DNA of 64,000 bases from Parus major (lineage: Eukaryota > Chordata > Aves > Passeriformes > Paridae): NCBI RefSeq assembly GCF_001522545.3, contig NC_031769.1:20732515-20796514 (forward strand), written 5' to 3'. This document shows positions 1 through 12,160 of the stretch, piece by piece. The translations under genes and the position numbers were made by a program. The notes below the pieces were generated by a model, which had not been told where the DNA came from, searched no databases, and saw nothing but the letters and a program-made list of their open reading frames with translations. The stretch's first letter is position 1. Every line of letters starts with the position of its first letter.

Positions 1-279
1 GAGAGGCCGGAGCTCTGCTACCTTTCACCGCCAAGAAACAAAGAGAACTCAGAGAGTTCTGGTTTTACACTTTAAGGTAGGGTTCACAAGTTGATCCCAC
101 TTTTCAATGGCCTAAACTGCTGTCAATTCTTGGAAATGACTGATAATTGGTCAGGAGGAACTCCCATCAGCCATCAGCACTTCTAACTTCCCTTCTTTCT
201 TCAGCTTTACTTTAAAGGTAAAGCTACCCCATGACAACTTGTATTATGTACCAATTACATAATTCTGTAATGGGTGATG
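1..279. other. Non-coding, no feature seen
   Basis: AT-rich sequence with no open frame, repeat or splice pattern I can support. It may be intergenic or intronic; the window starts inside it. Confidence 0.5.
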
Positions 280-705
280 AGTGGTTCAAGTCCAATACAG
301 TGCTTTATCCAACATGTGTGTTTTCAGAGAGAAAAGGCTGAGGATGAAGAACACCTGACCAAGCTGCCTAGAGCTGCATTACTAGCTCTCAGCTGCATTC
401 CGACATACATCTGTGCAGTACCAGACACAGTTACTTCTTTTGCAAGAATCAAATCCAAGATATTGGTATCCAGTACAAAAGTCCCATCCAACTCATCTAA
501 ATGCAGACAATAGGGGGGCTCCAATGATTTACCATCTTAGGACCCTTTGACTTCAACAGCACATGGTATTCTTCTGATGGTCTGACTATTCCCTTAACAA
601 TTCTCTTCAACACTTCCACACGTTTGGGTGCAAAGACTGGTATTTTCTCATTCTTTTTCCCCACAATGTTGGGACTTCCAGAAAAGCCCAGTTCAAATCT
701 ACCTG
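280..705 (-). pseudogene. Damaged coding-like relic on the minus strand
   Basis: Read on the minus strand, this stretch encodes two protein-like segments in different frames. The first includes KIPVFAPKRVEVLKRIVKG and then VRPSEEYHVLLKSKGPK. After a frame change near position 530-545 it continues as SLEPPYCLHLDELDGTFVLD and on through a stop near 324. The residue mix (charged runs, few Cys or Trp) is more protein-like than the surrounding shadow frames. The break inside an otherwise continuous reading suggests a dead copy, such as a processed pseudogene or transposon-derived gene. The right edge meets a CR1 copy in the opposite orientation, so the relic may have been truncated by it. I do not recognise the family. 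It could also be chance, or an exon pair with a very short intron. Confidence 0.27.
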
Positions 706-714
706 GATTACTGC

Positions 715-1785
715 AAAGCATGTCCCATACAACAACCTTGTCTCTAAAATGGAGAGACCTGGAATTGATGGGTGGACCACTCAGTGGATAAGGAATTGGC
801 TGTATGGTCACACTCAGATAATTGCACTAAAATAGTTGCTTAATGTCTGGATGGAGACCAGTGGTGAGTCGTGGCCCTCAGGGGGCCATATGGAACCAAT
901 ATTATTTAACATTTTCACTGAGGACATGAACAGTGATATTGAGTGCACCCACAGCAAATTTGTGATGACACAAGCTGACTGTTGATGCAGTTGATAATCT
1001 GACTGGAAGGGATGACATCCAGGCAGACCTTGATAGGGTTTAGATTTGGGCCTGTGTGAGCCTCTTGAAGATCAACAAGGTCAATTCGGGGCAACCCCAA
1101 ACACAGACACAGGCTGGGCACTGACTACATTGACAACAGCCCTGAACAGGAGACCTTAGGGGTATGTCTGGTTGAAAAACTGAATATGAGATGGCAATAT
1201 ACTCAGGCAGACCAAAAAGCTAATCATGCCCTGAGCTGCATCAATGGAAGCATGCCCAGCAGGTTGAGAAAGCTGATTCTTCCCCTCTGCTCTGTTGTGG
1301 ATCCCCCAGCATAGGAAAGACCTGGATTTGCTGGAATGGGTCCAGAGAAGGGCCACAAAGATGATTGGGGTGCTGGAACACCTCTGTTGTGAAGACAGAC
1401 TGAGAGACTTAGCTTTTAGCCAAGCTCCAGGGAGACCTTATAGTGGCCTTCCAGTACTTAAAGGGGGCCCTGAGGAAAGATGGGGACTGACTCTGAATCA
1501 AGGAGTGCAGTAATAGGTTGAGGGGGTAATGATTTTAAACTGAAAGAGGGTAGATTTTGTTTATATATTAGGAGGAAATTCTTTACTGTGAGGGTGGTGG
1601 GACACTGGAACTGGTTTCCCAGAGAAGTTCTTGATGCCCTGTAGCTGGAGTTGTTCAAGGCCATGTTGGATGGGGCTTTAAGCAACCTGATCTAGCAGAA
1701 GGTGTCCCTGTCCATGGCAGGGCAGTTAGAACTAGATGATCTTTAAGGTTCCTTCCAACCAAGCTATTCTAGGATTCCGTAAAAT
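715..1785 (+). mobile_element. CR1 LINE, 5'-truncated, 3' end intact
   Basis: The order of blocks matches avian CR1 from within the reverse transcriptase region to the 3' end: 'gatgggtggaccactcagtgg', then 'gagtgcacccacagcaaatt', a 'ggggcaaccccaaacacag' block, 'gggtccagagaagggccac', 'gaccttatagtggccttcc' and a terminal 'actagatgatctttaaggt' followed by 'ctattctaggattccg'. Small indels and stops break the pol frame throughout, so it is inactive. This is the longest CR1 copy in the window (about 1.07 kb). It explains all the short open frames between 915 and 1,685 on both strands. Confidence 0.9.
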
Positions 1786-4700
1786 GATGGGCTGTGGTAT
1801 CTCCCAGTGTAAGGCTGTAGGAAACTACTGGAGCGTGACCCACAAATATGAACTGGATGCAAGCCCCTAGATGGACAGAGTGGCTATTGTTGAAGTGACT
1901 GCAGATCAGCCCAGACAATTATCCTGGTTATTCTCAGCAGAGTACAAAGCAGCTGGAAAAAACACCAAAACAAAACCAACTCAGGTACCACTACACTTGG
2001 AGAGTAAGAGGAGAAAAGCTGTACCTCTGCTCATTGCCAGTATTTTATAGAGTTGATTTGATGAAACTCTGAGCTGTATTTCAGTATCTTCTTTATTCTA
2101 AAGAGATTGCAGAGAAGCAGACTATTTCTTTCTAGCAGGACAAGTCTGCTGAAGTTGGACAGTGACACCCTAAATATCAGTTACTAAGACCCTGCTCTCT
2201 TCATAAAGAGTCAAGGAAGCATCTGACAGAGAAGCACTGCAAGGTCACCTAGTCCATCTCCTTGACAGTATTTGTTGTTTTGTTCTTCCCTAGTTTCCCA
2301 TGTCTTAATTTAAACTTGTCCTTACTTCCTTCCTCCCTATCAGCCATATGAATCTCCTTTAAAATAACTGCCTTCCTCCTCAGTATCAGACCTGATAACA
2401 GAGTAAATATTTCATGTCTTTCTCCTGTAGAACCTGAAATTAATCTGTTTCCATTAAGAGCTCAATTGCAGTAAATCACTGTTTCCATCACTCCTCTTTC
2501 TTGCTTTTTCTGTTCACTTTGCTTCTATCAGGTGTGGCCAATAGTCCCTTCTTCTTTACCTGCTCACCTGTGACATTCTTCTTGAATTTAGTTACACAAC
2601 TGTTTTTTAATAATCTCTTTAATTATTAGTGAATATTTGGATCTGCATCTGATATAATTTTCAAGAAAATTAGCAGTGGTGGACCTTTTGGGACAAGATA
2701 ATGTGTTTTCACTTGTTCTTAGTCAGAATCCTGCTCTTCCTTGTTTGCAGGTTCCTTAGCTTGCTGCCTTTATAATTCCCTTGAGGACAGTAACATTTTC
2801 TCTTGCTCTTTCTTTCCTTGTTCCCACTGATGAACATTTAATCTACTTGCAATACTTCCATCTTTATTTTTTTCCACTCCTGGTTGTTGGCTTCTTAGCA
2901 AGTCTATCCTGGTATCTTCTAGAGGAGCTGATATCAGGAGAACAAATGCTAGTTACCACTAAAAACAAACGACCAGTCACAATTAACTGCTCAGGTACTA
3001 ACAAGCCTTTTCTTTTACCTTATATGCTTAATTTTGCTCATTTAAAATGTAACTGAAAAATACGGCATTTTTTCAATAGATTTCGTTCTATTGTAGCACA
3101 AAGATATATATGTGTATATATCTATGAAATGTAGTATCCTTGCCAGCACAAAGGATTTTCAAGCTGCTGTCACTCTTAATGCTGCCCTTTACTAGAATGC
3201 TTTAGTGGCTTTTGGATTACTATGAAGCTGCCATCATTGCAGAGTTAAATTCCAATTAACTTCTTCTGCCCCTGCTTGCTTGAAAAAACAATCCATGAGA
3301 TTTTTGAGGAAGCAATACATTTTCAGAGAACAGGCTTCCATCATTTTCTCTGTCAGAGAGCTTCCAGATCAAAAGCTGAAACAAAGTCTGTTGACTTTAT
3401 CGAAACAAAATGCTATGACTTCACTCAAATTAAATGTTCTAATTAGGCCACTTTCATATTCCCAAAACTCAACTTTGGGGAATGCTTAGTATATAGGGGA
3501 GTATGAATTCTAACTTTTCATTCCAACTGAGATGGAAGCAAATTCACATGGAAGGTATTTTTTCCCCCCAGAACAGAACTTCAGCATTTCACTCAGCTCA
3601 CAGCAGATTCCTTTTTACAGTGTGTGGACTTCCTGTCTGTTCTACAGCCTTCTCCAGGAGTTTGAGGCTAAAACTTTCTGCTCCCCTCCTCAGTAGATCA
3701 ACTGATTAAAACATTATCTGATCCTTAGTAACCCAGGGCTATAATTTAGAAAAAAACATCATTTCCCTCTGCCCTTTATTTTTGTTTGCCCAAGGGAGAA
3801 TAGAAAAAGCAAATATTATCTACAGACATTTTTTTGGTTTTCAGAGGCCACATGCAAAAAGGTCCCCCCTCCTTGGAGCTGCAACCCCTTTCCCTATAGC
3901 TCTCTGTGTTATCTCATATATCCTTCCTCTTGTTATTTGTTGTGTATCTTCCAAAATAAACACAACTGCAGAACCACAGGATAACTTCAGATTGCAAGGC
4001 TTAGGATCAAAAGCTACATTGGCTTCAGGCTGGAGGCAACACTGCTGCACATGGGGATTTGAGTTAAACCTCTCTAAAATGCCGCTATTTTTTCCCTTCC
4101 CCTGCAAATACTAGAGCAATGTTCACAACAACGCCTTCATGCTTTTCAAGAAGCAGCAGCCACTTGGTTTCATGTTTTGATGAGAGAATGTTCCTGCAGT
4201 GATTTTTAGTGGGAAAATTTTATCCCATAAACACACTAATGAAAAAATATTTTGCAGGATGTGGGATGGTTATTGGTATAGTAAGGAGGGCAAAATCCTA
4301 TTCTGGTGAGATTCATTTATGTTTCTCAGATGGAAGCGCAGGGAACTGGAATTCCAGTTTTGGATTTCCAGTTTCTGTGTATATTAATACGTGGTTGTGC
4401 GTTGCACAAGATGGAATAACCCATATGTTCACTAGCAAGCACCCAGGAGGAAAGACATAAATGGCTTCACATCATCATAGAATTGTTACTTAGTTCCTAA
4501 ATAGCCTCTTCAAATCAAGATGAATCAGTTCCCCAGACTACAGGAGAAGGAAACTAGAGGTGAACTCCAGAAAATCAGCAGGAGGACAGTATTTTAGAAG
4601 CAGAGCTTCAGCTAGTAAACTCCAAAGATTTATTGTTTTAAAGATGAATCAGGAATATATGGAAGTCAGTAACATTTGCACAAATGTGAACCAGGACTCA

Positions 4701-5087
4701 TAGAGCAATCTGTATGTTCTGCAGGATAATGCATTTTCTTACCTTCATGGAAATCTGAGAGACTTTGGGCAGATGGATGCACGCAGAAACATGTTCATTC
4801 TGCCTGAGCTCTGAGCTGGCAGGAGAGGAGCCAGCTCCTGTGTGGAAGCTGTGTCATCACAGTAGAGTGACAAACCTAATGTACACTGCCTCTCAGCACT
4901 TGCTCTGTGTCACAGTTCCTTTCTGTTCACTGTAAGGTTCCCTGATTCCATCTATACATGGCAAATGGATACAACTTCTTTGCAAGGTCATCAAATAAAT
5001 GAGCATCACACATTGCTGGGTTATTATATGCCCAATATTAAATTAGAAAACCAAAGGACAAATTTTTTATTTTTTTTTCTCTTCTAG
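1786..5087. other. Non-coding stretch, no supported gene
   Basis: AT-rich DNA. Open frames at 2,781-3,056, 3,280-3,489 and 3,782-4,114 (plus) have no start context, donor or family resemblance. A possible ancient CR1 remnant lies at 2,215-2,330. A short purine/pyrimidine bias and T-runs near 5,070 precede the weak exon-like segment at 5,088. Confidence 0.5.
2215..2330 (-). repeat. Possible ancient CR1 remnant
   Basis: The words 'aaggtcacctagtccatctc' and 'cttaatttaaacttgtcc' resemble the reverse complement of the 3' end of old amniote CR1 subfamilies ('ggtcatctagtccatctccc'). Divergence is high and the match is from memory only. Confidence 0.35.
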
Positions 5088-6202
5088 GCAATTCTTTTGA
5101 CTCATCTGCTCTCAACTTGCCTCTCAAGGTTTAATCCTACTTGCTCTTCAGCCACCTGTACAGTATTCCTACAAAAAGAGAGCAAATATAAATTTCTGTT
5201 ACAATGTAAAATGTAAGCAGGAAAGAAAACTTTCCATGGCTGTAAGAAATTCAGATTTCTTTCAAGGAAGGGCTCTTACGATTCCCTGTTTGATACTATA
5301 ACTGTTGTGAAAGAGAAAAAAATCAGAATTGAAGCACCAGATCCTGATATTTCTAAATTTTTTCTCTAATTTAGTATGTCATCACTTGACAGTATAATTC
5401 ATAGCAGGTAGATAATATGAACAACTTACTTTTTTCACACAAAATTAATCTCAGTTACAGAAAGATTTAGGCAGCATGTGCCAGTCAGTGCTTTCTTGGC
5501 GCAGGTAAAAGTAAAGACTGCAGAACTGGCTAAAGATTAGAAATATAGAGGAATATTTTGTCTAATTTCTACCTGTTTATGATTTTTATGAAGTTTCATG
5601 GGTAAAAAATAATTCTTTAATTTAAATACTATGTTTAAAATAAATACATCATCTTTGGCCACAAATCAGGCTGACAGCTGTAGCCAGCTGCCCAGGACTG
5701 CTGGGTCTCTCAACTGACTCTCAGAGGTGAGCATAATCTCCAGAAAGTCAAAATTCTCTAATTTTGGACTAAGTATATTTTGACCAGGATGGCAGCACAA
5801 ATGGCCCCAACCTTCATTTTTTACTGTGCTTGCTTTAATCAGCTCTGTAGACAGAGCTGGAAGAGGAACAGGGCCTCTGTCAGGGGCTGTAAACAGCACT
5901 TCTAAACCACTTCACTGTCTCAAGGGTGTTTCGAATAGTGCTGTGTAATCATAGTCAAGCAGCAGAATTGAGAGCAACTGACATAATATTCAAGTATTTG
6001 TTTTCACTCTGAATAAGACACAGATAAATATGCAGATTAAAAAAAAAAAAAGTAAATGAAAATATTTGGAATGGTATCCTGAGGCTGCAAACAAACCAGA
6101 AGAAAGCACTTTTTCTGTTTGTTTTGAGAATAGAAATAAAAAATGCAAAAGGGTTGGAGTGAGATATAAAAATGAAGATGGAATAAAAGGCAGAAAAGTG
6201 TG

Positions 6203-6655
6203 TCCCCAATGTAAGAAGGACATGAAACAAGTTGGAACAAGGCCAGATGAGGGCCATGAAGATGAAAAGAAGACAGGCTGAGAAAGTTGGAGCTGTTTTG
6301 TCTGGAGAAGATTGAATGAGACCCCACAGCAACCTTCCAGTATATGAAGGAGCCCTGCAGGGAAGCTGGAGAGGAACTTTTCATCAGGAACTGTAGTGAT
6401 AGGACAAGGAATAATGGGTAGAAAACTGAAAGAGGAAAAATTAGGTTCGATATTAGGGCATTCTTTTAAATATTCCTTACTATGAGGTTGATGAGATACT
6501 GGAACGCTTTTCCCAGGGAGGTTGTGAATGTTCCATCCCTTGTAGAGTTCAAAACGAGGTTGGCTAAGGCCTTGAGCAACCTGGTCTGGTGAGAGATGTC
6601 CCTGCCCATAGCAGGGAGATTGGGACTAAGAGATCTTTAAGGTCCATTTACATGC
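6203..6655 (+). mobile_element. CR1 LINE 3' fragment
   Basis: Begins with 'ccccaatgtaagaaggacat', corresponding to the CR1 'agcccccaacataagaagga' block. It runs through 'agacaggctgagaaagttgg', 'ccttccagtatatgaagga', 'gtagtgataggacaagg' and 'gagcaacctggtctggtgag' to 'agagatctttaaggtcc'. Frame-broken and inactive. A second CR1-type 3' end of different sequence follows directly. Confidence 0.88.
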
Positions 6656-6689
6656 CTTAACAGCTGACCACCCTCTCCCCTTTTAGTAA

Positions 6690-6850
6690 GGGAGTGGAAT
6701 CACCACGCCTGGAAGTGTTTAAGGAGTGGCTGAATCTGGCATTGGGTACTGTGATTTAATTGTTTAGGGTTCTAGTGCTAGTGCCAGGTTGGCACCTAAA
6801 CTTGATCTTAAACATCTCTCCCAGCCTTGGCAATTTTATGATTCTGTGAA
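6690..6850 (+). mobile_element. Second CR1-type 3' tail, different subfamily
   Basis: Starts with 'gggagtggaatcaccacgcc' and 'tggaagtgtttaaggagtgg' and ends with 'ggcaattttatgattctgtg'. This matches the other major avian CR1 3' end, in which 'tggaggtgttcaag' is followed by the gene-distal tail and ATTCTATGATTCT. It sits about 35 bp after the end of the preceding CR1 in the same orientation. Confidence 0.7.
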
Positions 6851-6939
6851 CATTATATGACAAGTTAAAAAAATAATTTTTAAATGGGCTCGATGACACC
6901 AAAGAATTTGTATTTATCTTTAAACCAGAACTAATAAAA

Positions 6940-7365
6940 AGGGTGCCTGCCCTGAGCCCAAGAGCTGTCCTTGGTTCTCTGCAGGATTCTGCCGGCAGAA
7001 TTTTGTTACCGGGCTCGGGCTGTGCCCACCCCGGCAGTGACCGGGCAGAGGTGCCCTCTCGGGGAGGTGAGAGCTTGCACCGCACCGGGGGGAGCTCGGC
7101 CGGGAGGAAGGGGCTAGGAGGGCTCCGCGCTGCCCTCGGGCACCTGCCCCGGCCCCAGCCCGGCCCCAGCCCGGCCCCAGCCCGGCCCCGCCCGGGCCCG
7201 CGGCCGCTGCCCGCCCTCAGCGCTCTGAGCCGGCCCGTGGCTGGTGGCGCAGCGCCCCCCAGCGGCCGCGCCCGGCTCGCCCTGAGGGCCTCGGGGAGCT
7301 TCCGGCCGTGAAAACAACAGCGTGCGGCCTCCGCAGCGCAACCAGCGCGTCAAATATCCGAACGT
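6940..7365. promoter_or_regulatory. Small CpG island, possible promoter
   Basis: An abrupt rise in GC and CpG between AT-rich flanks. It contains several CGCC/GCCCGG-type boxes, a minisatellite at 7,149-7,190 and a donor-like 'ggggag|gtgaga' near 7,067. No in-frame ATG precedes that donor. An isolated island of about 420 bp in a bird usually marks a promoter or a CpG-rich exon. Direction is unclear. It lies upstream of the candidate exon at 8,085. Confidence 0.5.
7149..7190. repeat. GC-rich 11-bp minisatellite
   Basis: About four head-to-tail copies of CCCGGCCCCAG, the last one degenerate, inside the CpG island. The G-rich complement has four-G runs and could form a G-quadruplex on the minus strand. 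Confidence 0.85.
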
Positions 7366-8084
7366 AAATATCAGCTGTAATGCACGGTTTGTGTGTGTGC
7401 ATCGAGAAACGGCTTACTGAGAGGCTGAAAACGTGACTCTTGCCGGGGAGAAACAGACACCTTTAACCAAAGTCAGCGGTGTGTGTTGATGGTGGAAAAT
7501 ACATTAATCTGATAAAACTATGACCAGTTTTCTCTCTCTTTTGTTATGAAAAGCCATGGTTTACTACAGGAATATAAAATTTAGTGTAGTGCAGAAAATC
7601 AAATAATGAGACTGCAGGATAAGTTCTTTTAAAATCTGCTGACTTTATTATGTTTTAACCTCTATAAAATAAACTTTCCCTTAATCTGTAAACCACATCA
7701 CGTATCAGATGGTAACTCTAGTTATTACCCAAACTCAGTATAGGGGAGCTCAAAGAACCATGCAGAAAAAAATGGGTAAAATTAAAAGATGTGAAGACAT
7801 CCCGCCATGCCCCTCCTGAACATTTAAAGGCTAAATTCTCTTTGTAAATGCCAATCTTTTCAGGAGAATTGCATTACCCCTGTGATTTACTTAGTGTCTG
7901 CTGGGTGCTGCACATGAGCTACATCGATTGGTCAACTGCCAATCACTACTTTATTACTGCACAAATAAACATCCATAACTGAAGGTACAGCAATAAATAC
8001 ATTGCATTTATTTAAATAAATGAAGTTGGCTTTTGCTGTTTATTCCTCCCTAGAAACTAAAATTAATTTTTTTTTCTACTGCAG
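7366..8084. other. Non-coding, no feature seen
   Basis: AT-rich sequence between the CpG island and the candidate 41-nt exon. A pyrimidine tract (T-run, then 'ctactgcag') closes it and would act as the acceptor for that exon. Confidence 0.45.
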
Positions 8085-8125
8085 GGGATGTTTTCGGGCT
8101 GGCTTCTACAAAGAAGGATGTCACA
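8085..8125 (+). CDS. Candidate 41-nt internal exon, gene unknown
   Basis: A strong acceptor (T-run, 'ctactgcag') and a near-consensus donor ('ca|gtgagt') bracket 41 nt. With two bases completing the previous codon, it reads DVFGLASTKKDVT and leaves in phase 0. The donor-like site in the CpG island at 7,067 would join in phase in the frame open there, but that frame has no ATG. The phase-0 exit matches the candidate exon at 13,077. I do not recognise the peptide. The evidence is limited to good splice signals and an open frame across a very short exon, so it could be fortuitous. Confidence 0.27.
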
Positions 8126-10587
8126 GTGAGTAGAGTTTTTTTCTTGTTGGTCATGTTTTTTTAATTAGTTCCTATAATGCATTCCGAATATATCTGCTAT
8201 AACTCAAGATAGCTTTAAAAAATAAATTCAGTTTTAAGGAGTGAATTATTAAGCAACATAAATAATACTTTAAGTGGCAGTAGGCTTACAAATCACTTTT
8301 TGAATTCTCAGTCCTCGTACATCACAGGTTGTTACAGTTATGGAACAGGGAAAAGGTTGAGAATAAGCAAGAAAAGGTGCTAGTAAATACAAAATAGACT
8401 ACATTTTGTATAGAAACACAGGCTGAAGAATTCTGGGAAACTACTGAGGAAAATAAATATAACAGGTAATTTTAAAAGCAAATAAAGAATAATCCCATTG
8501 CTACTGACAATCGGGCACTGTCAGCTCTTCCAACATGCTCTAGAAATCATGTGGAGAACCCCATGTAAAGTGACAGTCATCATCAGTAGAACAACTTCCA
8601 ATCCACCATGTACAGAGAGTCATCCAAGCACAAGCATTAATTCATTTGGTTTTCCTCGAGGAATTGAAAATAAGTGTTCCTGTTCATGTCATAAAAATGG
8701 TTTTTTGCCCACTTTGCATGATTTGATTATCTTACTGCTTAGGAGCTGGGGCCGAGGCTGCTAACTGTGGTTCCACTCCAGCATGAGTGGGAGGCTCTTG
8801 GTCATGTTAACCATTCCTCCCTCTGCACTTGGAGGCAGCACTGAGATCACATCTGCAAATCGTTCAGATAAGTGACTTTGGTTCCACATAAAATACTGTC
8901 CTCCAACTGTCCAGTTCTGGAATTTGTATGTGGTTAGTGTGATAAATGTTATATGATCTTATATATACACACTCCAGACAAAGGATAATCATAGGGTCAA
9001 TGAAAAATGATAGTGAGAAATAGATATTGGATGATAGCAAACAGAACATTTGTTGAGCAGCTCATTTGTAGCTGTCTACAGAAAGGAAAGGGAGGGTGAG
9101 AGTCTCCTGTGTGTTACAGATAACAGCAGTATCAGCTTTAAAAACTCTAGATGCACTAAAATCAAACAGAGCCTGAAGTCCAGATAATGTAAGTTTTTAG
9201 GAAAGGCACATCTGCAATCCTTTCACTGACATTTTCTAGAAGATCACAAGAGTCAAGAAGAGATTCCTGGAGATTAAGAAGTAGCAGATTTGAATCTCAC
9301 GTTTTAAAGAGGGCAAAGGACAGGAAACTATAAACTAGCAAATGGAACATTGTTTGTATATAAACCTGGACACTGCTTAAGTGATTTGGCTAAAGAACAC
9401 CTGGAAAGGTTCACTCTGATGAAGGAAAGCTAGAATGGTTTATAATTCATTAAGATGTTTGAGGCCTTTAGAGCTACTATGGCCATTGAGTTCTTTATGG
9501 GTATAATGACTGCTGTGAAAGATACATTCATTTGTATTATACTAATGAGAGCATGGTTAGTGTGAAGCGACAGCACATACTATAGGGTTTTGACGTTGCA
9601 GCTGAAGTTTCTGTGAAGCTGCAGGAAAAGTTAAATGCTAGACAGAGGCCACTGTTTCCAGTGGTAGGAAAGAGGCTGAAAACCAAAAGCAGTTAGAAAA
9701 GCTTTCTTCTATGGATCTTTTTTAATTATATTTTTAAAATTCCATTTTTGTTAACATTTGGAAGCATTATATTAAATTATTTTTAAATAAGTATTTTATT
9801 CTTCATCAGTATTTTTTTTACAGTAACACAATGAATCCTAGTATCTCACAGACAGAGCAAAATTGCTTTCAGTGGCAAAGTCTACTGAGATGGCCACACA
9901 TCCCCTTCCAAACAGAACTGAGAATTCGGGGCAATAAATTCACTGTGAACACTCCTGTGCCCCATTCAGGCCTTCCGCAAAGCCAGTTGTACATTTGGTA
10001 TTGCTCTCAAGAGTGCAAGGTGAAACAGCTGCACTGGGAACAGGCATTTCTTCACCTGTTCTGCTTCCTGACATGAGGTTTTCTTCCAGGCTTTACTGTC
10101 TCAGGCAGAGGCCATGTTTCAGTGGGACTCTCTTCTTACAGACTTTCCTCCATCTCTCCTGAGAGTTGATCTCCAGCTATATCTCATTCAAGCTAACAGT
10201 GCATTAGGGAGCTGTCCCATTCCACCATTCTGGCAGGACAACAGTTTGGCTTTCTCCATCAACCCCAGCCTGTTGGAAATAGTGGATGTCGTGTCTTGAT
10301 GCTGCTGGGCAAAGCAGACCTGTCAGGAGAAGTTGCTGTGCTGGTGCATCACAGGTGCATATACAGTAAGGCCTAAAAAACACTGTGTGTGAGGAGCAAA
10401 GAGCAAACAGGATTTCTGGATACTTCCCACCTTCTAGAAACCTGATTAAATAGAGCTGGCTGCCAATAAAGAAGGAAAACAATTCATTATCATGTGTATT
10501 GGAGCTTACTGGAAAATTGCTTACTGCTCAGCATTGTCATTAACTCAGCAATAGATTTTCATAAGGTTTCCATTTTCTCAAGCTAAG

Positions 10588-10655
10588 GGCTAAATTCATC
10601 CCAGATGTAACTTCCTTAGTCCCAATACAGCCACACTGAGAATAAATTCGGCCCC
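10588..10655. repeat. Possible old amniote interspersed repeat
   Basis: 'ctaaattcatcccagatgta' followed by 'aataaattcggcccc' resembles a self-complementary repeat known from reptiles and birds, with ends close to 'taaattcatccctggtgtaa' and 'gatgaatttggccc'. The middle is degenerate. Called from memory of the pattern. Confidence 0.35.
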
Positions 10656-12139
10656 ATGATTTTAGTATCTCTGTGTGCAGAGACTCCAGTCCATATCCCT
10701 GTGCCAAACCATAAAAAGGGCAATATCTTGGAGTCCCCCTATCAGTTCTTCCCTAACTTTTCTTCAGCAAAGACTATTTAAAATTAAACAACTTAAGGTC
10801 AGGTACCTCTCTGGACCAGGAACTCTACAACTAAGAGGGGTTTTTCTGGTACAGCATGAGCCAGGGACAGAAGAAGGAGGCATGTAGCTGAGAGGAAGAT
10901 GTGCAGCCCCATACTGTATTCCCCCAGGACTAAAGCATGGGTAAAGCACAGGCAGATTGTGTGACAATTCACTTCAACTACTTCAGATGTGGTTACCATA
11001 GTTGTTCTAGGGGTAGAGAGATCAAATAGATCTTCCTAAAACAGGAAGATGGATTAAGACTTGGAAAGCAGAACTGTCATGAAGGCAGTCAAGAATATGG
11101 AGCACCAAATGTTCCCAGAATTATCCTTATTGATAATTCACTGTGTTAAATTTTAATAGCTTATCTCTCAGGCATTGTGTAAATGGAAGGAAATCTAATC
11201 TGTGTGCCCAGACTAGCAAGACCTTTTACAAGTATGGTGATGTCTCTGACACTGCATGCTAGTCTGAATATCCCCAGGCTACCCAAGGTTTCATTCAGGT
11301 ACTTGCCAATGAAAAGTGTTACTAACTTTTTATGAAGAGTTAAATTTCTGAAGCCAGAAAGTCTGCACTTTGTACAGGCCTCAGTACTCTCAGTACCCAG
11401 CATTCCTCCTAATGAAAGTTTGAATGGTTTCTATAAAAATACCGCTGATCAAGCTTTTCTATCCATAACTCAGACATGCTTTTCAACACTCTATTGTGCT
11501 TAGGTGTTACCAGTGATGAGAATAACTTTATAGCCAGTCAGTGCTCACACTGAGCAGCAAAACCAAAAAGCATTTCCTCAATTTCTCTTCTGAGGCAGTT
11601 AAATATCTCCACACAGTCTTTTAATGTCAGTGTTACACTCACATTAATGACATTTATTCACTTCATAAGAGTTTTGTGTGTGTATTAGAACACAGAATGA
11701 AGCTCAGATGTGGATTTAATTTAATTTCAAAATATTGGTCTTTCCTTTAAAAATGAAAATTTGTTCTTTGCCAGAATTTGTACCAAAACAATAAATGATT
11801 TTATCTGTTGCACAGTGTTACGTTATACTCTGCACTCTAATTTTTGTATTACTGCTCTGGGCTCTTCATGAGTTTAAGTGCTTGAAGTTAGGCAATTGCT
11901 TAAATATTGTGTGAGGTGGGAGTCTCAGGCCTCACAGAACTACTGAAGAGACATATAAAGGTTGTTTCCCTTTTAAAGAAAGGTAAGTGAGTGATGATGC
12001 TGAGGGTGTTTAGGATCATGAAATTGCTTAGGGCTTATTTATTCTTGGACAGGAAATTTCTGTGGTTAATTTTGAAGCCTTAAGGAGGAAAAAGCAAAGA
12101 CTTTTATAAGTGGAGAAAGTAGATGTTTAGTTTGGATTT

Positions 12140-12160
12140 GGGGGTGGGGGGGGGGGTGGG
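12140..12160 (+). repeat. Poly-G run, G-quadruplex-capable
   Basis: Twenty-one bases that are all G except two T interruptions, which is enough for a G-quadruplex. Isolated in AT-rich DNA with no gene next to it. Confidence 0.8.

Noticed and set aside
915..1685. Several 65-75-codon frames on both strands
   Set aside because: Fully explained by the CR1 copy at 715-1,785; they are pol fragments or their antisense shadows.
3782..4114. 110-codon plus frame after a plausible acceptor
   Set aside because: No donor, no initiator context, and a composition typical of chance translation; no family recognised.
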